NCBI GenBank assembly: GCA_964387645.1
Contig: CAYLYM010000152.1
Span: forward strand, 1 to 7,326
From: CAYLYM01 sp964387645
GTDB taxonomy: Bacteria; Calditrichota; Calditrichia; RBG-13-44-9
Direction: 5' to 3'
Length of the DNA stretch: 7,326 nucleotides
Of the stretch, positions 1 through 4,847 are shown piece after piece. The notes beneath the pieces were generated by a model that worked only from the letters and a program-made list of their open reading frames with translations, did no database searches and was not told where the DNA came from. Position numbers and translations under genes: made by a program. Each line of letters opens with the position of its first letter. Position 1 is the first letter of the stretch.

Positions 1-246
1 ACTTTTCTGTGAAACTTCTTCTCTTGCAGACGATAATTCTTCTAACATTTCCTTTTCATCTCGATCAATAACTTCTGGATCAATATTGACTTCCATAATC
101 TGATTATGGCAATTTGCTACAACTTTAACCATTCCACCACCAGCTGAACCTTCCACGGTAATATTGGCCAACTCTTCCTGAATCCTTGCCATTTCAGCTT
201 GCATTTTCTGAGCTTGCCTTAATAATTGATTCATTCCACCTTTCAT
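1..246 (-). CDS. ybaB: YbaB/EbfC nucleoid-associated protein, C-terminus cut by window edge
   Basis: The 82 codons visible on the minus strand begin MKGGMNQLLRQAQKMQAEMA, the typical amphipathic N-terminal helix of YbaB/EbfC proteins. An ITVEGSAGGGMVKVVANCH strand region and an INIDPEV-like segment (VNIDPEVIDRDEKEMLEEL) follow. Family members are about 100-110 aa dimers that bind DNA and help organise the nucleoid, so some 20-25 residues lie beyond the left edge. The ATG at 244-246 has a GGGAG Shine-Dalgarno element about 8 nt upstream. The gene lies 149 nt downstream of dnaX on the same strand, the very common dnaX-ybaB(-recR) arrangement; recR would be expected to the left of the window. 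Identity is judged from sequence pattern and context. Confidence 0.93.
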   Translation of the reverse strand, partial: MKGGMNQLLRQAQKMQAEMARIQEELANITVEGSAGGGMVKVVANCHNQIMEVNIDPEVIDRDEKEMLEELSSAREEVSQKS

Positions 247-293
247 AAACGTTCTCCCTTTTTATCTTATTTCCTGTCAGTTTATTGCCCAAT

Positions 294-321
294 ATTTTAA
301 GATAAGTATTTGTTTATTCAA
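294..321 (-). promoter_or_regulatory. possible sigma-70 promoter for ybaB
   Basis: On the minus strand TTGAAT (316-321) and TAAAAT (294-299) are separated by 16 bp and lie about 50 nt upstream of the ybaB start. The whole dnaX-ybaB gap (247-395) is very AT-rich, so a chance match is easy. ybaB may simply be read from the upstream dnaX transcript. I see no GC-rich terminator hairpin in the gap. Confidence 0.25.
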
Positions 322-395
322 AAAAAATGAAATATTTAATCACTTAAAAACATTTAATTCTACGATCAATTTTAAGTAGTAATTTAAGAAAATAT

Positions 396-2183
396 TTAAG
401 CTTTAGTATTATGTTTATCTGCATTTTCTAATTGAAAAACTTCGATAATTTTTCGAATTATCGGTTCCTTTTTTTTAATATCTTCTAATATTTCTTCAGG
501 TGTTCTGGGTTGAATTTCAATTCCTTCCTGAGCGAAATCGATCGTTTTCAGCCGAATATTGAGTATTAAGTTAAATTCCTTTTCCAGAATGTCTTCTATA
601 AATTTTCTATTATTATTCACATGCTCTTTATGAAACTCAGAACCCTTATTATAAGCTATTATCAGATTATTCCCATCAAGTGCGTAAGGTAAACCTTCTT
701 GCAGAAATGATCCCAGGGCAATTTTCTTGGATATGACTTTCTCCACAACTTTGGGCCAAATTTGTTTTACTTGATTGAGATCAACATCAACCGAAAGTCG
801 TGACTTAGTATCCTGGTTTAATTTTGTAGCAGGTTTGGTTATTTGTTTTAGACTCGACAGTTTCTCTTCTAATTGGGATAAATCCAAACCTGCATCGGAT
901 ATTGGTTTACTTCCAGGTTCGGTAATTTGTGTTCTTCCCTGTGTAATCTTAGATGGCTGAGAGGTTGGAGCCTGATAATTTGCAGCCGATTCCGCGTCAG
1001 AAGGAGCTACACTGCGTCGTGTGTGCTGCATTACGGTTAGTTCAGGATTTTTTTTTAATTTCTCGAGCAGTGCTAATATTTCTTCAATAGTAACACATGG
1101 TGGCTTATGAGCTAATTTCAACAGAAGCATCTCTAAAGAAAGCTGTGGAAATGTGCTAAACTTGAATTCTGAAATTTCGTCATTGATAATTTGTAAATAA
1201 TGAATCAGGTCATTTTCTCTAAACTTGTTGCTTTCCTGAACATATCTTTCACGATAATAATCTGAAACATCGAGTAAATTGGGATTATTTAGCGAACACA
1301 TGATCAGCATATTTCTAAAATGTTCCTGTAATCCTTGTAGAAAATCCAGAATATCGTGGCCGGAATTGATTATCTTATTAGCGTAATTGAGGATTTTGGC
1401 ATTATCCTTTTCTTGCAATAATTCGCTAAATTCAAAATAAACATCCTGATCAATAAGTCCCAGAGATTCTCGCACTACTTCAGCGCTCAGTTTACCCTCC
1501 CCAAAAGAGATCATCTGATCTAAAATACTTTCTGCATCGCGCATACTTCCCTCAGCTTTCCGCGCAATGAGTAATAGCGCCTCATCATCAATTTCTATGG
1601 ATTCAGCTTCAACAATCGTTTTTAACTGATCTTGAATCTTTTTTACTGGTATTCGCTTGAAATCAAATCGCTGGCACCGAGAAAGGATTGTCAGCGGAAC
1701 TTTATGAATTTCAGTGGTAGCAAAGATAAAAATAGCATGTGCTGGCGGTTCTTCTAAAGTCTTTAAAAGGGCATTAAAGGCCTCTTTAGTGAGCATATGT
1801 ACTTCGTCAATAATGTAAATTTTATATTTAGCAGAAACCGGCGCAAAACGGATATTTTCTCGCAAATTGCGAATTTCATCAATGCCTCGATTACTGGCCC
1901 CGTCTATCTCAATCACATCCATACTGATTCCTTGAGTGATAGCCTTGCAAGTAGAACATTCATTACAGGGATTAACAGCAGGTTGATTTTCACAATTTAC
2001 AGCTTTAGCCAGTAAGCGGGCCGTGGTTGTTTTACCTACACCCCTAGGCCCGGCAAAAATGTAGGCATGAGCTACCCGTTGATTTTTCAGCGCATTCATC
2101 AATGTTCGCGTGACATGTTCCTGCCCTATAACATTTTCGAAAGTCATTGGCCGCCATTTACGAGCCAGAACCACATAAGCCAT
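396..2183 (-). CDS. dnaX: DNA polymerase III subunits tau/gamma (clamp loader ATPase)
   Basis: The 595-aa DnaX is the AAA+ motor of the clamp loader, which opens the beta clamp and, as tau, ties the loader to the polymerase and the helicase. It opens MAYVVLARKWRP, the family signature. Walker A GPRGVGKT is at residues 45-52, four zinc-binding cysteines at 64, 73, 76 and 79, Walker B IYIIDEVHM at 122-130, and the SRC motif with its arginine finger at 168-170. Domain III ends near residue 370. A low-complexity linker (about 385-465) leads to a C-terminal tau domain (about 470-595). I chose the ATG at 2181-2183 because GGGGA lies about 7 nt upstream and the family N-terminus starts there; an in-frame TTG five codons earlier would overlap that ribosome site. 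The gene lies 33 nt after the SRP RNA and is probably read from the same upstream promoter. An A9 run at codons 376-379 probably yields a gamma form. Confidence 0.98.
   Translation of the reverse strand: MAYVVLARKWRPMTFENVIGQEHVTRTLMNALKNQRVAHAYIFAGPRGVGKTTTARLLAKAVNCENQPAVNPCNECSTCKAITQGISMDVIEIDGASNRGIDEIRNLRENIRFAPVSAKYKIYIIDEVHMLTKEAFNALLKTLEEPPAHAIFIFATTEIHKVPLTILSRCQRFDFKRIPVKKIQDQLKTIVEAESIEIDDEALLLIARKAEGSMRDAESILDQMISFGEGKLSAEVVRESLGLIDQDVYFEFSELLQEKDNAKILNYANKIINSGHDILDFLQGLQEHFRNMLIMCSLNNPNLLDVSDYYRERYVQESNKFRENDLIHYLQIINDEISEFKFSTFPQLSLEMLLLKLAHKPPCVTIEEILALLEKLKKNPELTVMQHTRRSVAPSDAESAANYQAPTSQPSKITQGRTQITEPGSKPISDAGLDLSQLEEKLSSLKQITKPATKLNQDTKSRLSVDVDLNQVKQIWPKVVEKVISKKIALGSFLQEGLPYALDGNNLIIAYNKGSEFHKEHVNNNRKFIEDILEKEFNLILNIRLKTIDFAQEGIEIQPRTPEEILEDIKKKEPIIRKIIEVFQLENADKHNTKA
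1048..1056 (-). promoter_or_regulatory. A9 slippage site in dnaX, predicted to make gamma
   Basis: On the coding strand codons 376-379 read TTA AAA AAA AAT, giving nine A's in a row just after domain III. One added A (or a -1 ribosomal shift) gives K-K-K-S then TGA. One lost A (or a +1 shift) gives K-K-I-L-N then TAA. Both shifts therefore end the protein near residue 380, leaving a loader with domains I-III only. Thermus thermophilus dnaX is known to make gamma by RNA polymerase slippage on an A9 run, whereas E. coli dnaX uses an A AAA AAG ribosomal slip. A weak bulged hairpin about 18 nt downstream is possible. That slippage actually happens here is inference. Confidence 0.6.
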
Positions 2184-2216
2184 GATTTTTCCCCACAATT
2201 ATCGGTTTTAAAACAA

Positions 2217-2313
2217 TGCCAGGTTTCCCCACGGCACATAGTCCAGATACCTACCGTTGCTTCCTTCCGGACCTGGCGGGGTTCGGTATCGGCCTATTGC
2301 GTGGGACCTGGCA
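2217..2313 (-). ncRNA. ffs: signal recognition particle RNA (4.5S type)
   Basis: This 97-nt RNA is the scaffold of the bacterial signal recognition particle; it binds Ffh and FtsY during co-translational targeting of membrane proteins. The ends pair perfectly (UGCCAGGU with ACCUGGCA) and the RNA folds into one long hairpin. The tip shows the invariant domain IV: a GGAA tetraloop (2265-2268) closed by CC/GG, then the GGAAGCA side of the symmetric and asymmetric loops and ACGGUA on the other strand. There is no Alu domain, so it is the short form, unlike the roughly 270-nt RNA of Bacillus. It lies between a tRNA-like RNA upstream and dnaX downstream, an adjacency common in bacteria, and lacks an obvious promoter of its own. 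Confidence 0.96.
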
Positions 2314-2321
2314 TCTCATTG

Positions 2322-2491
2322 TGGAGCTGAGGGGAGTCGAACCCCTGACCTCTAGAGTGCGATGGGCTTCATAACTAATGCAATAACATGAGATATAGAG
2401 ATTATCATAACATTCTGTTGAAACAGCACATTTCACACTCTAACTCACTCTTTTTCAATAAGATAACTCCGAAATCTCTCCTTTCAGCTCC
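2322..2491 (-). ncRNA. tRNA/tmRNA-like structured RNA, identity unclear
   Basis: The 3' end is a clean tRNA half. It has a 5-bp T-stem with the loop UUCGACU (2330-2346), then CAGCUCC and a discriminator A. The 7-nt 3' acceptor strand pairs perfectly with GGAGCUG at the 5' end (2485-2491). A second 10-bp helix (2433-2442 with 2353-2362, one G-U pair) ends six nt before the T-stem, where an anticodon arm or tmRNA helix P2 would be. About 70 nt lie inside it, including a CUGU-UUCA-ACAG hairpin. The 3' end resembles tmRNA and tRNA-Ala. However, the RNA is half the length of tmRNA, lacks the 5' GAUUCGACGGG-like stretch and a convincing tag ending in -AA, and has A3-U70 instead of G3-U70. No CCA is encoded. 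A strong promoter stands directly upstream. It could be a divergent or shrunken tmRNA, a tRNA with an enlarged arm, or a remnant. Confidence 0.5.
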
Positions 2492-2516
2492 CCAACGTTA
2501 GATACGTGCCGTAGTA

Positions 2517-2545
2517 AATATAACGCAACCTCGGAAGTATGTCAA
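2517..2545 (-). promoter_or_regulatory. strong sigma-70 promoter of the stable RNA-dnaX unit
   Basis: On the minus strand a perfect -35 TTGACA (2540-2545) is followed after exactly 17 bp by TATATT (2517-2522). The stretch just upstream of the -35 is AT-rich like an UP element. Transcription should begin near 2510, about 20 nt before the 5' end of the tRNA-like RNA. Such a strong promoter fits a stable-RNA unit, and no other convincing promoter is seen before dnaX, so it probably serves the tRNA-like RNA, SRP RNA and dnaX together. Confidence 0.8.
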
Positions 2546-2826
2546 TTTTAATTACAATCAATGCGAGAGGGATAGTTTTATCCTGATTATCCTTTTTAGA
2601 TTTCAAAGATGATAAAGTCTCAATAAAACACCTAACCCCGTCTTATTTTTCAACTGTGCCCAAATTGATACCAAATTCCGCTTCCAGAGAACTTTTATAT
2701 TATTTATATTTAATTGTTGATTCGCGCACAATCTGATTTTGCACTTGATTTATTGTAATAAAGATTATAATCTTAAGATATACATATTTTAGCACAAAAA
2801 GTCTATCAATAAAAGTGTCATGAATA
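2546..2826. other. AT-rich divergent spacer
   Basis: This gap separates the leftward stable-RNA promoter from the rightward regulator gene. I find no credible ORF, no GC-rich terminator, no tRNA and no copy of the two palindromes that precede the nuclease operon. The only regulatory candidate is the weak promoter at 2745-2771. The gap marks the border between the core replication unit and the accessory module. Confidence 0.6.
2745..2771 (+). promoter_or_regulatory. possible promoter of the rtcR-like gene
   Basis: TTGATT (2745-2750) and a perfect TATAAT (2766-2771) are separated by 15 bp, shorter than ideal, about 55 nt before the start codon. The -10 box lies within a perfect 14-bp palindrome AAGATTATAATCTT (2761-2774), which could be an operator or simply AT-rich chance. 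No sigma-54 promoter is found here, so the activator gene is probably expressed at a low basal level by housekeeping sigma factor. Confidence 0.4.
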
Positions 2827-4356
2827 ATGAATGTATTGCTTACATTCACTGGTTTTCACGATCCTTATTCTAAAGGACTCGTAGCTCAGGAAGAACAGCC
2901 TGGTCCTATCCTATCGCTTCTTTCTGTTCGAACATTTGATTTGATATATCTTTTTAATACGCCAAGTACACAAGGAGTTACCGAGGCGACAAAAGAAGAA
3001 ATCAACAAACTATATCAGAATACACAAGTTGAGATATTAGACATAAATCTTGATGATCCTACAGATTATCTTAGAATCCTCCGGGGGCTCAGGTATCACA
3101 TTCAGATGATTCAGCAGAAGATTGAAGGCGGACAATACTTTATTTCTGTAGCATCCGGTACACCTCAAATGCACGCTTGCTGGGTCTTATTGGCTACGGC
3201 TGGAGAAATACCTGCTCACATTCTTCATGTTCGTCCACCACGCTTTGTTACGAAAGAGCGACCTCTTGTAAGCGAGGTTGATTTAACCTCTCATGAGTTT
3301 CCAACTGTAAGATTCAAAATAGGAACAATTCCTTCCTTTGAAGAAAGCGAACTTGACATAGAATCAGTAAGAGCCAAACTTGGAATAGTGGGCGACCATC
3401 CGGCAATGCAGCGAGCACTTGAAGTCGGAGCAATGCTGGCACCATCTAATGCACCAATCCTCATTTATGGCGAAACCGGTACGGGTAAGGAACTCTTTGC
3501 CCGATTTATTCACCGGTTGAGTGGTAAACCTCAGGAAACCTTCATAGCTGTCAATTGTGCCGCGATACCTGAGGACCTGGTGGAAAGCACCTTATTTGGC
3601 CATAAAAAGGGTGCTTTTACCGGAGCAATAACTGATCAAATAGGAAAGTTTGATGCAGCGAATGGTGGTACATTATTTTTAGATGAATTAGGGGAACTTC
3701 CTCTTCCAGCACAAGCTAAACTTCTTAGAGTTTTGCAAGATGGATTGGTCGAGCCTATTGGGGAAGTCAAACCTCATAAAGTCGATGTTCGCGTAATTGG
3801 TGCTACAAACCGGGACCTTCGAAAGCTTGTAAAGCAGGGTAAGTTCAGAGAAGACTTATTCTATCGACTAAATGTTGGAGAGATAAAACTACCACCATTG
3901 AGAGAGAGACGTAGCGATATACCAAAACTTGCACTTCACATACTGGATAGAATCAATCGTTCATTAAGAAGATCGAAAAGACTTTCAACCGAAGCGCTAT
4001 CAAGACTTCAGGCTCATAATTGGCCAGGAAATGTTCGAGACTTGGAAAACGTGATTGAACGATCGGTACTCTTATCTCGCGGAAATGTTCTCGAAGCAGA
4101 CGACCTCCTAATCACGGAACCAATTATGTATGCTGACCCTCTTGATGCATTGCCTGATCCTTATAAAGGTTTTTCACTGGAAGAATTCCTGGGTAGCGCA
4201 CGGAAACAGCTTATTCTTCGGGCGCTGGAAGCCTCAGGTGGTAATCAAAGTAAGGCAGCACGGATGCTGGGTATTTCACCGCAAGCGGTACATAAGTTTC
4301 TACATCAATCCCCTTTTGAACATGGAAGTCCGGGCAATCCGGAGGCTAAAACTTAA
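2827..4356 (+). CDS. RtcR-type sigma-54 activator with CARF-like sensor domain
   Basis: This 509-aa enhancer-binding protein has three parts. Residues 1 to about 170 are an RtcR-like CARF domain: MNVLLTFTGFHDPY opens its Rossmann fold and the ligand-loop segment SVASGTPQMHACW spans 107-119. Residues about 185-420 are the AAA+ sigma-54 activation domain, with Walker A GETGTGKE (215-222), the sigma-54-contacting loop GAFTGA (262-267), Walker B GTLFLDE (281-287), sensor ATN (326-328) and the arginine-finger region REDLFYRL (341-348). Residues 468-493 form a Fis-type HTH (GGNQSKAARMLGISPQAVHK). All motifs needed for activation are intact. In classical RtcR the CARF domain holds the ATPase off until an RNA ligand binds, and the target is the RNA repair operon rtcBA. 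Here no rtcB or rtcA is seen; nuclease and type I restriction genes follow instead. An in-frame TGA at 2821-2823 fixes the ATG start, and there is no good Shine-Dalgarno, suggesting low expression. It is close to RtcR in architecture but its target differs. Confidence 0.93.
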   Translation: MNVLLTFTGFHDPYSKGLVAQEEQPGPILSLLSVRTFDLIYLFNTPSTQGVTEATKEEINKLYQNTQVEILDINLDDPTDYLRILRGLRYHIQMIQQKIEGGQYFISVASGTPQMHACWVLLATAGEIPAHILHVRPPRFVTKERPLVSEVDLTSHEFPTVRFKIGTIPSFEESELDIESVRAKLGIVGDHPAMQRALEVGAMLAPSNAPILIYGETGTGKELFARFIHRLSGKPQETFIAVNCAAIPEDLVESTLFGHKKGAFTGAITDQIGKFDAANGGTLFLDELGELPLPAQAKLLRVLQDGLVEPIGEVKPHKVDVRVIGATNRDLRKLVKQGKFREDLFYRLNVGEIKLPPLRERRSDIPKLALHILDRINRSLRRSKRLSTEALSRLQAHNWPGNVRDLENVIERSVLLSRGNVLEADDLLITEPIMYADPLDALPDPYKGFSLEEFLGSARKQLILRALEASGGNQSKAARMLGISPQAVHKFLHQSPFEHGSPGNPEAKT

Positions 4357-4368
4357 ACCATGGTTTAA
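4353..4368. promoter_or_regulatory. palindrome 1, likely activator binding site (UAS)
   Basis: TTAAACCATGGTTTAA is a perfect 8+8 palindrome. It overlaps the stop codon of the regulator gene (4354-4356) and its centre lies about 132 bp upstream of the predicted start of the sigma-54 transcript. Enhancer-binding proteins of this class use paired palindromes at about that distance. It is not followed by a T run, so it does not look like a terminator. Confidence 0.7.
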
Positions 4369-4372
4369 AATG

Positions 4373-4388
4373 TTCAACCTGGGTTGAA
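4373..4388. promoter_or_regulatory. palindrome 2, likely activator binding site (UAS)
   Basis: TTCAACCTGGGTTGAA is a 7+7 inverted repeat with a 2-nt centre and resembles palindrome 1 (shared pattern TTNAACC-NN-GGTTNAA). The two centres are exactly 20 bp apart, about two helical turns, so two HTH dimers would sit on the same face of the DNA. The centre lies about 112 bp upstream of the predicted transcription start. Confidence 0.7.
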
Positions 4389-4435
4389 ATTCATAAAGTA
4401 CCAATATTCTTTGGATTAAAGCGTAATATTTGTAT

Positions 4436-4448
4436 ATTCAATAAGTTA
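4436..4448 (+). promoter_or_regulatory. possible IHF bending site
   Basis: ATTCAATAAGTTA matches the E. coli IHF consensus WATCAANNNNTTR at all but one position. It lies between the tandem palindromes and the -24/-12 promoter, where IHF often bends DNA to bring the activator to sigma-54 polymerase. The region is AT-rich, so the match may be chance. Confidence 0.3.
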
Positions 4449-4465
4449 CGAGTTAAACAAATTGC

Positions 4466-4481
4466 TGGCATGTCTCTTGCT
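4466..4481 (+). promoter_or_regulatory. sigma-54 (-24/-12) promoter of the nuclease-hsd operon
   Basis: TGGCATG, four bases, then TTGCT matches the sigma-54 consensus TGGCAYR-N4-TTGCW at all defined positions. GG (4467-4468) and GC (4479-4480) are 12 bp apart as required. Transcription should begin near 4492, about 44 nt before the nuclease start codon. The site lies 85 bp after a pair of palindromes and directly downstream of a gene for a sigma-54 activator, which strengthens the call. Confidence 0.88.
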
Positions 4482-4535
4482 AAATAAGTTAAACGGAAAG
4501 GTAATGTTGGATAATAACTTAAGAAAGGAGCAATT

Positions 4536-4820
4536 ATGCCAGCATTTACAGTCACTTCAGTTATCGACGGTGACACATTTGATGTTTCGCCTCAATGGAA
4601 CTGGAACGGTCAGACCGGAAATCGTGTGCGACCAACCGGCTACAATGCGCCAGAGCTGCATGAATATGGCGGCCAGGCTGCCAGGAAAAAGTTATCAAGT
4701 CTCATCCTCGGAAAACGGGTCGAATTGCGGAATCCACGCAAAATCGACCGTGGTCGACTGGTGTGTGATGTTTACTTCAATGGGAGGAACCTGGCAGACT
4801 ATTTCCCAGAATACCAATGA
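4536..4820 (+). CDS. small staphylococcal-nuclease-like (thermonuclease family) protein
   Basis: The 94-aa protein has the SNase (OB-fold) pattern: VIDGDTFDV (residues 9-17) with the metal-binding aspartate region, VRPTGYNAPEL with the R and E that match catalytic Arg35 and Glu43 of S. aureus nuclease, GQAARKKLSSLILGKRVEL, and DRGRLVCDVYFNGRNLADY with an Arg at the Arg87 position. SNases are calcium-dependent endonucleases of DNA and RNA, about 150 aa when secreted. This one is a bare domain with no signal peptide, so it is probably cytoplasmic. DTPE of the archetype reads NAPE here, changing one metal ligand (Asp40 equivalent). The AAGGAG site 6 nt before the ATG is strong. It is first in the sigma-54 operon, 27 nt before hsdR. 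Its base content is visibly richer in GC than the spacers. Possible roles are an extra nuclease effector or a DNA/RNA-binding helper for the restriction complex. Confidence 0.85.
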   Translation: MPAFTVTSVIDGDTFDVSPQWNWNGQTGNRVRPTGYNAPELHEYGGQAARKKLSSLILGKRVELRNPRKIDRGRLVCDVYFNGRNLADYFPEYQ

Positions 4821-4847
4821 CAGGATTAAATAACAGGAGGAGCGCCT

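Noticed and set aside
469..476. Second A run (A8) near the 3' end of dnaX
   Set aside because: A slip there would change only the last two dozen residues and it does not sit at a domain border, so there is no sign of a programmed event.
2322..2346. tRNA-like 3' end as an attachment site for the accessory module
   Set aside because: The accessory genes lie on the 5' side of this RNA, not the 3' side where tRNA-targeting integrases leave their element. No second copy of the T-arm segment and no integrase gene is seen in the window.
2397..2432. tmRNA tag frame with tandem UGA-UAA stops inside the tRNA-like RNA
   Set aside because: The frame before the stops reads MCCFNRML, unlike known degradation tags that end in small hydrophobic residues such as LAA, and no resume-codon context is recognisable.
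2251..2436. Minus-strand 61-codon reading frame
   Set aside because: It overlaps the SRP RNA and the tRNA-like RNA and has no ribosome site or recognisable protein; it is a chance frame across RNA genes.
2728..2743. Sigma-54 promoter before the rtcR-like gene, suggested by TTGCA
   Set aside because: The -24 half is absent: ACAATCT stands where TGGCACG is needed.
4353..4368. Palindrome 1 as a transcription terminator of the regulator gene
   Set aside because: The stem is AT-rich with only four central G-C pairs and no T run follows. A second similar palindrome two turns away fits an operator better.
4462..4833. 123-codon plus-strand frame overlapping the small nuclease
   Set aside because: It would start inside the sigma-54 promoter, upstream of the predicted transcript start. 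The other frame holds the clear SNase motifs and a good ribosome site.
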